Of a DNA stretch of 48,502 nucleotides, positions 15,752 through 24,889 are shown one piece after another. The DNA lies in contig NZ_JADILK010000035.1 of the NCBI RefSeq assembly GCF_017355165.1, forward strand, positions 1-48,502, in the 5' to 3' direction. Position numbers and translations under genes: made by a program. Numbering within the stretch: the stretch's first letter is position 1; each line of letters starts with the position of its first letter. The DNA comes from Bacillus sp. SD075 (GTDB taxonomy: Bacteria > Bacillota > Bacilli > Bacillales > DSM-1321). Under the pieces are notes generated by a model that did not search any database, was not told where the DNA came from, and saw only the letters and a program-made list of their open reading frames with translations.

Positions 15752-15780
15752 TTCTTATTTTGAATCCGGAGGGGAAAAGA

Positions 15781-16983
15781 ATGACTCAAAACCATTCAAA
15801 TTTTAAGAGATTGACAAACGAAACTGCTACAACCCTTGCCAAAAAACTTGGGTTGGTCAATACGGATGCAAGTTTAAAGTGTAAAGAAATCGGCGATGGA
15901 AACTTAAATTATGTTTTTCATATTACAGACACCGTCACAAACAAAGGAATAATAATCAAACAAGCGGTTCCTTATGCCAAGGTACTTGGCGAAAGCTGGC
16001 CACTCACATTGAAAAGGGCATCCATTGAAGCGAATGCACTGATTCATTTCAGAAGCTATTGCCCCGAATTCGTACCGCAAGTCTATTATTCGGATGAACA
16101 GCTTGCCATCACAGTCATGGAAGATTTATCACACTTAAAAATCGTAAGAACAGGATTGATCGATGGCAATTCATATCCTTTGCTTTCACAGCATATTGGT
16201 GAATATGTTGCGAAGACGGCATTTTATACATCCGATTATCATTTAGAGCCATCCGCGAAAAAGGAAGTGGCCCGACATTTCACGAATCCGGAACTCTGCA
16301 AAATCACCGAGGTCTTTATTTTCACGGATCCATTTTTTGAGGAGCTCCCGGGAGATTTCGAGGTGGAATTGACTGATGCCGCAAAAAATATATGGAATGA
16401 TCAAGAAGTGATACTTGAGGTCGCTAAACTGAAACAAAGCTTTGAAACCGAACAGGAAGCCTTGCTTCATGGAGATTTACATACTGGAAGTATATTTGCA
16501 AGTGCAACTGAAACAAAGGTTATTGATCCGGAATTCGCTTTTTATGGGCCCGTTGGTTTTGACCTTGGTCAATACACCGCCAACCTTCTTTTTCAGGCAA
16601 TTACACGAAATGGCGCTGGTAAGGAAGAAATTTTCTCACACCTTCATGAATTTTGGAATGCCTTTGAAGAAACTTATACCGAATTATGGGAATCCCAAAA
16701 TAAAAGCCCCTTCCGCCATGTGAAAGGGTATCTGCCTTATTTGCTGACAAAATTCAAAAAAGATGCATTCGGTTTTGCAGGCTGTGAACTGATTCGGCGA
16801 ACGATCGGCCTTTCCCATGTTGCCGATTTAAACGTCATAGAAGATAAACAAATAAAGATCGCTGCCAAAACGGCGACATTGGAAATTGGCGCTTTTTTAA
16901 TTAAAAAACGGGAAGAACTGGATGTTCCAGCTGTCATTGAAGTGTTGAAGCAACGTACACTGCCATCTTATTCAACCATTTAA
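15781..16983 (+). CDS. mtnK: 5-methylthioribose kinase
   Basis: The 400-residue kinase phosphorylates methylthioribose, the entry step of salvage from spermidine/ethylene-type by-products. Features: [10 protein letters not shown] (nucleotide loop, about 41-50), [11 protein letters not shown] (catalytic Asp) and [15 protein letters not shown] (metal binding). The start at 15781 (MTQNHSNF) follows GGAGGGG by eight bases; an in-frame TTG at 15760 would overlap the ribosome binding site. First gene of mtnKA behind the S-box leader, with mtnA 14 bp downstream. Confidence 0.97.
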   Translation: MTQNHSNFKRLTNETATTLAKKLGLVNTDASLKCKEIGDGNLNYVFHITDTVTNKGIIIKQAVPYAKVLGESWPLTLKRASIEANALIHFRSYCPEFVPQVYYSDEQLAITVMEDLSHLKIVRTGLIDGNSYPLLSQHIGEYVAKTAFYTSDYHLEPSAKKEVARHFTNPELCKITEVFIFTDPFFEELPGDFEVELTDAAKNIWNDQEVILEVAKLKQSFETEQEALLHGDLHTGSIFASATETKVIDPEFAFYGPVGFDLGQYTANLLFQAITRNGAGKEEIFSHLHEFWNAFEETYTELWESQNKSPFRHVKGYLPYLLTKFKKDAFGFAGCELIRRTIGLSHVADLNVIEDKQIKIAAKTATLEIGAFLIKKREELDVPAVIEVLKQRTLPSYSTI

Positions 16984-16997
16984 AAGGAGACCTGCAC

Positions 16998-18044
16998 ATG
17001 ACTACACTAGCATCCTTACCATATTCGGTACAATGGGACGATACCCATATTACATTATTAAATCAACAAGCCCTTCCTTCCATAACAGAATTTATAGAAC
17101 TTCATTCTGTTGATGATGTATATGATAGCATTTTGACTTTAAAAGTTCGCGGTGCCCCTGCAATTGGACTGACGGCAGCATTTGGTGTTGCACTTGGTGC
17201 CATACAGGAAACAACCGCTGATTTAGGGGAATTCAAGAAAAATGTAAAGAGTCATATTGAAAAACTCTCCTCTTCTCGGCCAACTGCAGTCAACCTTTTT
17301 TGGGCTTTAAGGAGGATGGAGAACACCTTGCAGGCTGCGCAAAGCATTTCAATTGCCCAGGAAGCACTTGTATCGGAGGCTAAAGCCATCTTTGCTGAAG
17401 ATGAAGAAATGTGCAGGAAGATTGGTGAACATGGTTTATCCTTATTCACTAGAGGAGATTCCATTCTAACGCATTGCAACGCTGGGGGAATTGCCACAGC
17501 TCGGTATGGCACAGCCTTGGCTCCCTTCCACCTGGCTAAAGAAAGGGAATTTGCGCTAAAAGTGTACGCATGTGAAACCAGGCCTGTCCTGCAAGGGGCG
17601 CGTTTGACAGCTTGGGAATTGATGCAAGGGGGAGTTGATGTCACCTTAATTTCTGATAATATGGCCGCGCATACGATTCACCAGAAACGAATAAATGCAA
17701 TTATCGTCGGTGCCGACAGGATTGCGGCTAATGGAGATACAGCCAATAAAATTGGGACATTGGGATTGGCCATATTAGCCAAGCACTTTGGTATCCCTTT
17801 TTATGTGGCTGCACCATCAAGCACATTCGACCTATCTATCGAATCCGGCAAATCCATCCCGATCGAAGAACGGAATGAAGCGGAAATCACCTTCATTCAG
17901 GGTGTAAGGATCGCTCCGGAAAACGTGAAGACTTTCAATCCAGCCTTTGACGTTACACCGAATCATTTAATTACAAGCATCATTACCGAAAACGGCATCA
18001 TAACACCGGATTTCATCAAAAACATTCCTCATTTTGTTTATTGA
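16998..18044 (+). CDS. mtnA: Methylthioribose-1-phosphate isomerase
   Basis: The 348-residue eIF2B-alpha-like enzyme isomerises the aldose MTR-1-P to methylthioribulose-1-phosphate. Signature sequences are [28 protein letters not shown] (active Cys near 160) and [18 protein letters not shown] (catalytic Asp near 240). AAAAGGAG lies nine bases before the ATG. With mtnK it forms a two-gene operon ending at the terminator at 18064-18100. Confidence 0.97.
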   Translation: MTTLASLPYSVQWDDTHITLLNQQALPSITEFIELHSVDDVYDSILTLKVRGAPAIGLTAAFGVALGAIQETTADLGEFKKNVKSHIEKLSSSRPTAVNLFWALRRMENTLQAAQSISIAQEALVSEAKAIFAEDEEMCRKIGEHGLSLFTRGDSILTHCNAGGIATARYGTALAPFHLAKEREFALKVYACETRPVLQGARLTAWELMQGGVDVTLISDNMAAHTIHQKRINAIIVGADRIAANGDTANKIGTLGLAILAKHFGIPFYVAAPSSTFDLSIESGKSIPIEERNEAEITFIQGVRIAPENVKTFNPAFDVTPNHLITSIITENGIITPDFIKNIPHFVY

Positions 18045-18063
18045 TCTGGCTCCTTATGGTGAT

Positions 18064-18100
18064 AAAAAACGAGAAGGATTTCCTATCCCTCTCGTTTTTT
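18064..18100. terminator. Terminator of mtnKA
   Basis: AAAACGAGAAGGAT / ATCCCTCTCGTTTT, with T runs on both strands. It could also stop minus-strand transcription from the LCP gene 117 bp away. Confidence 0.82.
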
Positions 18101-18216
18101 AAAGATGATCGAATAAGTATTCTTGCGAGGTTCATACTACAATACTTTAAGTGAGACGATCATATTCTCTTAATATAAGGTTGTTTTCGATAACCAATTA
18201 CAATGGGGAATTCTTG

Positions 18217-19104
18217 TTATTTTAAAAAGAACTCCTGAAGTGCCTTCTTATTTTTAGTGTAGTCCATTTCCAAAACGGCTCCGGACTGGGGATATATTTC
18301 ATCTTTAAAGCTTCCTTCCACCGGAATCCTTAAGGTTTCGACAGTGTCCGGTGTATGGATGACAACTTTTGGACCCATCTCCATTATTGTTTTCAATCCA
18401 ATATCTGTATCCAAATAAGATAGTCCCTGTTCGATGATACTAGGAAGGGCTACCATCCCTTCGAAAGATGAGATTTGATTTATAAACGCTGTTTTTAATT
18501 GAACCATTACTTCTTGTTGACGCTCTACCCTTCCAAAATCACTTTCATCGTCATGTCTAAAACGGACATATTTCAATATTTGCTCACCATGTAAAACATT
18601 TTTACCGACGCTTGCTTGAATGCTCATATCATCAATGATTTCCTGATCTACATTCACCGCTACCCCCTCAGGTGCAAGTAAATCGACCATCTTCACAAAT
18701 CCCTGGAAGTCAATTACCGCTACATAATCGACCTTGACACCGAAATTTTCCTGTATGGTTTTCTTGAGCAGTTCCCTTCCACCATAATAATAAGCTGCAT
18801 TTATTTTGTTGTATCTTGATTTACTCCCGGGGATTTTCACATAACTATCACGCATAATGGAAGCCAGCTTCAGTTTCTCCTGCTCAGGAAAGTATTTTGC
18901 AAGGATAATCGCATCTGATCGAGATTTTTTCTCTCCCCTTGTATCAACTCCAATAAACAGAAAAGTTTTTACGCTTTCCTGGTTCTCTTCTTTGGTTAGT
19001 TTTTTTTCCGTACTTGCATTTCCATTTTGTTTGGGTAAAGGGGCATAGGTGCAGCCTGCCAGAATCAAGATCAATAGATATATGAACAGTACCTTTTCTT
19101 TCAT
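18217..19104 (-). CDS. LytR-CpsA-Psr (LCP) family protein with a lipoprotein signal
   Basis: The 295-residue protein has an LCP domain (about 48-210): FLFIGVDTRG, SDAIILAKYF, ASIMRDSYVKIPG, KINAAYYYGG and FRHDDESDFGRVERQQ. LCP enzymes attach undecaprenyl-linked polymers such as teichoic acid to peptidoglycan on the outer face of the membrane; the Arg/Asp residues that hold the pyrophosphate are present. Most LCP proteins carry an N-terminal membrane helix, but this one has a lipobox (LILAGC, Cys18), so it is probably lipid-anchored. GGTGAGG precedes the ATG. It follows the ctpB-type gene on the same strand but is separated by a strong terminator. Confidence 0.88.
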   Translation of the reverse strand: MKEKVLFIYLLILILAGCTYAPLPKQNGNASTEKKLTKEENQESVKTFLFIGVDTRGEKKSRSDAIILAKYFPEQEKLKLASIMRDSYVKIPGSKSRYNKINAAYYYGGRELLKKTIQENFGVKVDYVAVIDFQGFVKMVDLLAPEGVAVNVDQEIIDDMSIQASVGKNVLHGEQILKYVRFRHDDESDFGRVERQQEVMVQLKTAFINQISSFEGMVALPSIIEQGLSYLDTDIGLKTIMEMGPKVVIHTPDTVETLRIPVEGSFKDEIYPQSGAVLEMDYTKNKKALQEFFLK

Positions 19105-19171
19105 TACCTCACCTCATTGGAAAATTACCCCTATTCTCCACCTAATGTTGGAATTCTATGCATTAAACGAC

Positions 19172-19208
19172 AAAAAAGCCGGCCAACGATAATCGTTGGC
19201 CGGCTTTT
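19172..19208. terminator. Terminator after the S41 protease gene
   Basis: A long GC-rich stem AAAAGCCGGCCAACGAT / its exact complement, nearly loopless, followed by T on both strands. It separates the protease gene from the LCP gene. Confidence 0.92.
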
Positions 19209-19221
19209 CGGGCAAAATCAT

Positions 19222-20706
19222 TTATTTGATTTCTTTCTTTAATACTTCTACCGCTTTTTTTACTTGTGTGTCGTTCTTAAGGATTTTCTCACGGATGACC
19301 TGCATCAATTTCACGGTAGTATCATCTTTAATCGTGCCAGTTTCTTTAATTTTTTGTTCCTTTTGGAATGCTATGACCGCATTCGTGGTAGCTTCATCAA
19401 AGAATCCATCTATCTTACCTGGATCATGGCCCGCTTCCTTCAGCATCTCTTCAGCTGCTTTCACTTCACTCGAGGAATTGGATGCTTTCAATTCCTTATC
19501 AGGCGAAATGTATGGAAGGCTGGCATAATCAGGAAGCTTCACATTAATATCAGGCTTGATCCCTTTTTTATGAATCCAATTTCCTTCAGGAGTCAACCAT
19601 TTAGCTGCCGTATATTTGAAGTTAGATCCATCTTCAAAGTCTTGGGCAGTTTGTACGGTTCCTTTCCCAAATGACTTGACACCAATCAATGGAATGTCCG
19701 CAGACTCACTGACAGCCGCTGCAACGATTTCAGAAGCACTGGCGCTTCCATCATCAATCAACACGACTACCGGGATCTTCAGTTCTCCATCATTCTTCGA
19801 TTTATAGACATCTTTTTTCCCGCTGCGCTCCTCAACTTGAAGGACCACTTTACCATTAGGTACGAACAGGCTTGCCATTTCTATTGCTTGGTCAAGAAGT
19901 CCCCCTGGATTACCCCGCAAATCCAATACGAGACCCTTCATATCCTTCTTCGACATGTCTTCAAGCGCCGTTTTCAGCTCTTGGACTGTATGTTCGGAAA
20001 AACTGGTCACTTGAATTTTTGCAACTCCATCATCAAGCATTTCCGCGTAAACCGTTTCAATCGGAATTGTATCCCGTTTAATGGTGAGCTCAATCGGTTC
20101 CTGCTCACCAGCTCTTGAGATGGATAAATCCACTTTCGTTCCCTTTTCGCCCCTGATCTTCAGGACAGCTTCAGAAGAGCTTAGTCCTTCAACGCTTTTA
20201 CCGTCCACACTTAAGATGATATCATTCGGTTTTACCCCAGCCTTTTCTGCCGGGGATCCTTTTATCGGTGAGACGACCATGATTTGTCCATCCTGCTCCT
20301 GAATCTCAGCACCGATTCCTTCAAAAGATGAAGAGATGCTCTCATGGAAGCTCGAAGCTTCCTTTTTATCCATATAAGCAGAGTATGGATCATCCAATGA
20401 TTTGATCATTCCATTAATTGCCCCGTCAACCAGCTTATCTTGATCAATCTCTTCATAATAGTTATCTTTTATCGTATCGTATGTAGAATACAGCTTTTCA
20501 AATTCCGAATGTTTATCCGGTGCTAATGACTCTACTTTTTCATCTCCAAAGGTCAAGGCTATTGTAGTAATCCCTGCAGTTAGAAATATGACTAAGAAAA
20601 TCCCCATAATGAACGTAAACTTCTTTATTTTAATGAATTTCCCTGCCTCTTTTGGCTGTTTTTGATTTTCTTCTTCCACTGAAGCCTCACCACTTTCATT
20701 CTTCAT
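19222..20706 (-). CDS. ctpB: Carboxyl-terminal processing protease, CtpA/CtpB type (S41)
   Basis: The 494-residue protein has an N-terminal membrane helix (about 31-53), a PDZ domain (about 125-205), an S41 catalytic domain (about 210-375) and a C-terminal peptidoglycan-binding domain (about 415-480; AGHDPGKIDGFFDEATTNAV). By spacing, the catalytic residues are Ser323 (GSASASE), Lys348 and Gln352 (SFGKGTVQ). In B. subtilis CtpB cleaves SpoIVFA to activate pro-SigK processing and CtpA is its paralogue; both share this layout. The location beside deoD matches ctpA of B. subtilis, so ctpA is an equally good name. It acts outside the membrane. Confidence 0.93.
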   Translation of the reverse strand: MKNESGEASVEEENQKQPKEAGKFIKIKKFTFIMGIFLVIFLTAGITTIALTFGDEKVESLAPDKHSEFEKLYSTYDTIKDNYYEEIDQDKLVDGAINGMIKSLDDPYSAYMDKKEASSFHESISSSFEGIGAEIQEQDGQIMVVSPIKGSPAEKAGVKPNDIILSVDGKSVEGLSSSEAVLKIRGEKGTKVDLSISRAGEQEPIELTIKRDTIPIETVYAEMLDDGVAKIQVTSFSEHTVQELKTALEDMSKKDMKGLVLDLRGNPGGLLDQAIEMASLFVPNGKVVLQVEERSGKKDVYKSKNDGELKIPVVVLIDDGSASASEIVAAAVSESADIPLIGVKSFGKGTVQTAQDFEDGSNFKYTAAKWLTPEGNWIHKKGIKPDINVKLPDYASLPYISPDKELKASNSSSEVKAAEEMLKEAGHDPGKIDGFFDEATTNAVIAFQKEQKIKETGTIKDDTTVKLMQVIREKILKNDTQVKKAVEVLKKEIK

Positions 20707-20963
20707 GACGATATAAACGATTTCTTTCTATTTTATCAGCTTTCATGCCAATCGAAAAATAATAGTTATCAAAAATAACAACTTATGTCCATATGTATTT
20801 TTTACCCTTCGCAAACGTTAAATATAGAGATTGCTCCACTGGCAACAGGCATCTCCTGACATTACAAAAATGCGGATACCAATGAATAAATGAGCCTGTA
20901 TCCCAACTGTCATTATACAGCATCACTATTCTTGGTCACCCGCCTATCATTTACATCCAATTA

Positions 20964-21668
20964 TCAGTCCTGGATAGCAGCTTCCAATGCCACTTCAACC
21001 ATTTCGTTAAAAGTTGACTGGCGCTCATCCGACGTAGTTTCCTCACCGGTTAAGATGTGATCGGAAATGGTTAATACAGATAAAGCTTGGCGGCCAAATT
21101 TAGCAGCAAGCGTGTATAGGGCTGCTGATTCCATTTCTATCGCAAGGATTTGGTATTTTGCCCATTTTTCCAATTCACTATTATCGTTATAAAACTGATC
21201 GGCAGTAAATACATTACCGACCTTCAATTGCAACCCCTTAGCCGTACCTGCGTCATAAGCTTTTCTTAGTAATTCGAAATCTGCGGTTGGGGCAAAATCC
21301 ACTCCGCCGAAAGTCATGCGGTTCATTTGGGAATCGGTGGACGCACTCATGGCAAGGATCACATCCCTGACTTTTACATCTTTTTGAATAGCTCCTGCAG
21401 TTCCCACACGGATCAACTTCTGGACATTATAGCTATTCATCAATTCATTCACGTAAATCGAAATGGACGGGACACCCATGCCTGTACCTTGTACAGAAAT
21501 TCGTTTCCCTTTATATGTCCCTGTGTATCCAAACATGTTTCGAACTTCATTATAAAGTTTAGCATCCTCTAAAAATGTTTCAGCAATATATTTTGCACGC
21601 AACGGGTCTCCAGGAAGTAAGACCGTTTCCGCAATTTCATTTTCTTTTGCACCAATATGTACGCTCAT
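20964..21668 (-). CDS. deoD: Purine nucleoside phosphorylase, DeoD type
   Basis: The 234-residue protein phosphorolyses purine (deoxy)nucleosides to base plus (deoxy)ribose-1-phosphate. It has the hexameric DeoD signature [18 protein letters not shown] ([15 protein letters not shown]), [20 protein letters not shown] and the catalytic Asp in TISDHIL. AGGAGG stands eight bases upstream of the ATG and one base after a long inverted repeat (see 21685-21740). No close neighbour is co-transcribed: about 250 bp without a gene separate it from ctpB. Confidence 0.97.
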   Translation of the reverse strand: MSVHIGAKENEIAETVLLPGDPLRAKYIAETFLEDAKLYNEVRNMFGYTGTYKGKRISVQGTGMGVPSISIYVNELMNSYNVQKLIRVGTAGAIQKDVKVRDVILAMSASTDSQMNRMTFGGVDFAPTADFELLRKAYDAGTAKGLQLKVGNVFTADQFYNDNSELEKWAKYQILAIEMESAALYTLAAKFGRQALSVLTISDHILTGEETTSDERQSTFNEMVEVALEAAIQD

Positions 21669-21684
21669 ACGACTATGTCCTCCT

Positions 21685-21740
21685 TAACTTGTGGTTGAAA
21701 TGATATTCAAAAACTACTATACCATATCAACCACAAGTTA
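21685..21740 (-). promoter_or_regulatory. Perfect 14-bp inverted repeat in the deoD leader
   Basis: TAACTTGTGGTTGA at 21685-21698 and its exact complement at 21727-21740 are separated by 28 bp, and the near arm ends one base from the AGGAGG ribosome binding site. A TATAGT-like -10 for deoD lies in the loop. It could be an operator pair for a repressor or, if transcribed, a hairpin. No known regulator motif is recognised. Confidence 0.55.
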
Positions 21741-21821
21741 GGAAAATTGAACCTTATCCTAGAACTTGAAAAACTGGAAATCACGAAAAGACTTTTAGTA
21801 CCCTTACTCTAAACCGCAAAC

Positions 21822-21849
21822 AAAACGGCGGAGGTCCGCCGTCTTTTTT
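21822..21849. terminator. Terminator downstream of yozD
   Basis: ACGGCGGA / TCCGCCGT with a tight loop; the plus strand is followed by CTTTTTT and the minus strand by TTTTG. It lies about 50 bp past the yozD stop. Confidence 0.8.
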
Positions 21850-21883
21850 AATGGTTAATAAAATTATGGGAAAGGAAGCTGCT

Positions 21884-21901
21884 AACCGTCATATGACGGT
21901 T
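21884..21901. repeat. 18-bp perfect palindrome over the yozD stop
   Basis: AACCGTCATATGACGGTT reads the same on both strands and overlaps the yozD stop codon (21900-21902). It may be a protein-binding site or an RNA hairpin with a very small loop. Confidence 0.6.
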
Positions 21902-22070
21902 ACTCATCGACTTCTTCATCAATTATGCATTTTTCAAGAAGATATTCGAATGTGATGTCAGCAAGATCTTCAACTTCAGCTTCTGTTGGAAGATAGCCCC
22001 GTCTTATCAATTCTTGAAAAAAGAATTCCGCTATCTCTTCTGTATCAATAAAAACCTCAATTTCTCGCAA
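21900..22070 (-). CDS. yozD: YozD family small protein, TTG start
   Basis: A 56-residue protein starting at TTG (22070), with GGGGG about six bases upstream. The sequence MREIEVFIDTEEIAEFFFQE...YLPTEAEVEDLADITFEYLLEKCIIDEEVDE matches my memory of B. subtilis YozD over its whole length. It is acidic, cytoplasmic and of unknown function. Position between yodN and deoD is that of B. subtilis. The stop codon overlaps an 18-bp perfect palindrome (21884-21901). Confidence 0.85.
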   Translation of the reverse strand: MREIEVFIDTEEIAEFFFQELIRRGYLPTEAEVEDLADITFEYLLEKCIIDEEVDE

Positions 22071-22124
22071 ATCATCGCCCCCTTATTTAAAGGTCTATGA
22101 ATGTGTAGAGACAAATATACCAGT

Positions 22125-22250
22125 AAGGCATCCCATAATGGAAAATCATTTGAAGGGCCTATAGTTATCATGGTCCTATTCGTGTTCAATTTGAAAGGAA
22201 GCTTCAATAGGAAATTTGGAAATTGCCCATTAAAAAGTTTGGGATACCTT
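22125..22250 (-). other. Potential 126-nt folded element between yodN and yozD
   Basis: Outer arms AAGGCATCCCA and TGGGATACCTT are nearly complementary. Inner pairs AATGG/CCATT and CCTAT/ATAGG are in the right order. It begins directly after the yodN stop. No T run follows, so it is not a plain terminator. The rest of the 22071-22250 gap shows nothing else. Confidence 0.35.
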
Positions 22251-22958
22251 TCACTTCGTTTGCTTCTTTTTATGATCTGGATAAATTTCCTCTGCCGCTT
22301 TTTCAATTTTAGCGAGGGCAATCTTCATGATATGACGATATTCATCATCGCCAAAATGTTCGTATAGCTTACAATAATCATTATATAAATCCAACAGTCC
22401 ATCAATCATTTCCTTTTTTTCATTTTTTGTCATTGTCATATCTCGCTCACCTTTACCAGGGTTGTTTTGTTTAGCAATGATAGCAAGCTCATTTTTCTTT
22501 TTAGGAAGGAGCAGGCCCAACTTTTTAATGATTCCATCTGCACGTTTAGCATCGGCTATCAAAGTCAGTTCTTCTTCATGCGCTTCAAGCCATTCACCAT
22601 CCGAGATTCTTGATAACTCATAGATTACATCCTCCCAGGCATTTTCCTTATAGCGCCAAATTTCCGTTCGATAGCCGATAATCTTGAAATAATCCTGTTC
22701 ATAACCATCCACCTGGACCAAGTCACCTAATAAATATTTATATTCAATATCTATTTGCTCTTTTTGATAAAGGATTTCACCTTCATATTCATTTATCGAT
22801 TGCAATGTTTTTTCGATATAAAGACCTTCACTATAGTTCACTTCATACACATAAGCACCATCGAGAAATTTCACATCGGTTATATTCCCGACTGTCCCAT
22901 ACATTGTTATTACGACTGTATCGCCTAATTTAAATTTCGGCTGTTTTTTTTTGCCCAT
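22251..22958 (-). CDS. yodN: YodN family protein of unknown function
   Basis: The 235-residue cytoplasmic protein begins with an SH3-like segment (KFKLGDTVVITMYGTVGNITDV, with a second copy-like part YLLGDLVQVDGYEQDYFKIIGY). It ends with a helical, charged region. This fits YodN by composition and by its place between yozD and yozE. The start at 22958 is preferred because GGGGG is nine bases upstream; the in-frame ATG at 22967 abuts the ribosome binding site. Two tandem small beta-barrels suggest binding of a protein or nucleic acid, but no function is known. Confidence 0.8.
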   Translation of the reverse strand: MGKKKQPKFKLGDTVVITMYGTVGNITDVKFLDGAYVYEVNYSEGLYIEKTLQSINEYEGEILYQKEQIDIEYKYLLGDLVQVDGYEQDYFKIIGYRTEIWRYKENAWEDVIYELSRISDGEWLEAHEEELTLIADAKRADGIIKKLGLLLPKKKNELAIIAKQNNPGKGERDMTMTKNEKKEMIDGLLDLYNDYCKLYEHFGDDEYRHIMKIALAKIEKAAEEIYPDHKKKQTK

Positions 22959-23096
22959 AAGAGACATCCCCCAATATGGTCCTTATCGTTTGATTAGTAA
23001 ATTATATGCACAAACAAACATGGAGGTTAATGGAAATGAGAGGGCATTTTGCTCATTTAGATAAGTAACCTGCCCATTTATTAAAGGGCACTACAA

Positions 23097-23126
23097 CCAA
23101 AAACCGCCTCATTTAATGAGACGGTT
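23097..23126 (-). terminator. Terminator overlapping the 3' end of the orphan kinase gene
   Basis: CCGTCTCATT / AATGAGGCGG followed by TTTTTGG on the minus strand. The stem contains the stop codon of the kinase gene. Confidence 0.83.
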
Positions 23127-24875
23127 CGCAGTGGGGATGATGAGCGTCACTTTCGTTCCTTCGTTGCGGACGCTCTCAATTTGGAATTTCCCTTTTAATT
23201 CCTCCATTATCTGAATGCACGTGGCCACACCTAATCCATTTCCTTCCGGTTTGGTGGTATAAAAGGGCATACCGATATTTTTTAGATTCTCGGGTCTGAT
23301 GCCTTTTCCATCATCACTTATCACTAATTTTACATATTGGGACACCGAAGTCTGTTGCACTTCAATCTGTCCCCTTGCTTCAATGGCTTCACAAGAATTA
23401 TTCAAGACATTCAAGAGAACCTGCCTTAACCGGTTCCTGTCTGAATAAACAATGACGGATTGTGTCACCCCATTAATTATTCTTACATGAGAACTCGGAA
23501 TTGAGGCCGTATAGGTATCTATAAGTTCATCAAGGAAAAACTTTAAATCGATTTTCTCCCATTCCAATTGATGTGGTTTTGCCAAATCAAGAAGTTGTGT
23601 CACGAATACATTCACCCTATCCACTTCATGAAGCATGACATCACTATATTTTTCAATTAATGTTTTATCATGATCCTGGCTCTTCAAAAGTTGGAAAAAG
23701 CCCTTTATTGTCGTCAGTGGATTCCTGATCTCATGGGCGACACCGGCAGCAAGCTGGCCAACATATTTCAATTTTTCCGTACGGACGATTTCCTTCTCAC
23801 GATCTTCTATCGTTTCCATCATCCTTAGAAAGGCAAGGTTCAATTTTTCCATTTCCTCGAAGCTTCTTTTGTCGGAAATGATGAATTCCTTTCCTCCAAT
23901 GAAATCCTCTGTCGCCTCGACAAGCTCTTGAACTGGCCTCACGAGAGACTTTGTTAGTAAATAGACAGCTAGAATGATAGAAACAAAAACGATGCTGTAG
24001 ATGGTCAGGTACCGTGTTAATAGATCATTCAAAGGCTGAAACACTTGTTTCTTATCGGCACCCACAACAACAAACCATTTATTCTCCGTTTCTGCTATCG
24101 TATGGACAAGCTGGATGGAATATATTTTTTCCCCATTCTCTGCACTGTACAATTCATCCGATAACGAAGCTTCCATTAGCTTATCTTTCGTTAATCCCAT
24201 TTCCTTCAAGGCAGAATCCTGCATGACGCCATGCGGGTCTTTTTTCGAAATCATGATACCTTCTTGATTGATCATGAAAAAGTTCACTGGGTATTTATCG
24301 CTAATTTCATTAGCCTTTTTCCCCATCATCTCCCAAAGTCCTTCCAATCGGAAAACTGGAGATACGACACCGATCATTTTCCCTGCATTATCATATACCG
24401 GCGCACTCAGAGCTATTATTGGTTCTGAGTAAGCACGGGTTTTATATACGTCAGAAAGGAATTCATGACCCTCTATGGCCTCTTTGAACCATATTTTCTT
24501 CGCTAGGTTGTCCCCAATCATTTTATTGGATGTATCTGCAATGACATTGCCTTCCATATCTAAATGCATGACACCATAATAATTTCCTTTTGCATCGATA
24601 AACTTTTTTAGTTCATCTGACTTCTCTTCTTTTGAATAGCCAGGATTGATGATTACCGAATTTGCACTCATTAACTTCACATCACTGATCCGTTCGTTCA
24701 AATAACTGTATGTTTCATTTACTATATTCTGTGAACCTGCATTCAGGGAGTTTTTGGCTTCCTTTTCCAGCAGGGACCTTTGTGATCCATAGGAAATGAG
24801 CCCCAATATCAGAAGCGGAACACTTGCTATAAGTAAAGAATAAAGCAAAATTCGGGTTTGAAGGCTTTTAAGCAT
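23109..24875 (-). CDS. Orphan sensor histidine kinase, sporulation-kinase-like
   Basis: The 588-residue protein has TM1 (about 5-27), a large extracytoplasmic double-Cache-like domain (about 30-285; YYGVMHLDMEGNVIADTSN, IIALSAPVYDNAGKMIGVVS), TM2 (about 290-308), a linker, then HisKA with His381 in GVAHEIRNPLTTIKGFFQLL and an intact HATPase. The H-box is that of the Bacillus phosphorelay kinases (KinA/KinE type). No response regulator gene is near, so Spo0F is a plausible partner (inference). The start at 24875 has GGAGG eight bases upstream. It sits 14 bp after yozE, a place where I recall no kinase in B. subtilis. Confidence 0.9.
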   Translation of the reverse strand: MLKSLQTRILLYSLLIASVPLLILGLISYGSQRSLLEKEAKNSLNAGSQNIVNETYSYLNERISDVKLMSANSVIINPGYSKEEKSDELKKFIDAKGNYYGVMHLDMEGNVIADTSNKMIGDNLAKKIWFKEAIEGHEFLSDVYKTRAYSEPIIALSAPVYDNAGKMIGVVSPVFRLEGLWEMMGKKANEISDKYPVNFFMINQEGIMISKKDPHGVMQDSALKEMGLTKDKLMEASLSDELYSAENGEKIYSIQLVHTIAETENKWFVVVGADKKQVFQPLNDLLTRYLTIYSIVFVSIILAVYLLTKSLVRPVQELVEATEDFIGGKEFIISDKRSFEEMEKLNLAFLRMMETIEDREKEIVRTEKLKYVGQLAAGVAHEIRNPLTTIKGFFQLLKSQDHDKTLIEKYSDVMLHEVDRVNVFVTQLLDLAKPHQLEWEKIDLKFFLDELIDTYTASIPSSHVRIINGVTQSVIVYSDRNRLRQVLLNVLNNSCEAIEARGQIEVQQTSVSQYVKLVISDDGKGIRPENLKNIGMPFYTTKPEGNGLGVATCIQIMEELKGKFQIESVRNEGTKVTLIIPTANRLIK

Positions 24876-24889
24876 CCTTCCGATCCTCC

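Noticed and set aside
20707..20963. Search for a yodJ-like carboxypeptidase gene between ctpB and deoD as in B. subtilis
   Set aside because: The interval is only about 257 bp and has no open frame; the gene is absent here.
22031..22321. 96-codon minus-strand ORF rich in Lys/Arg
   Set aside because: It overlaps yozD and the end of yodN in another frame; both of those have family-like sequences.
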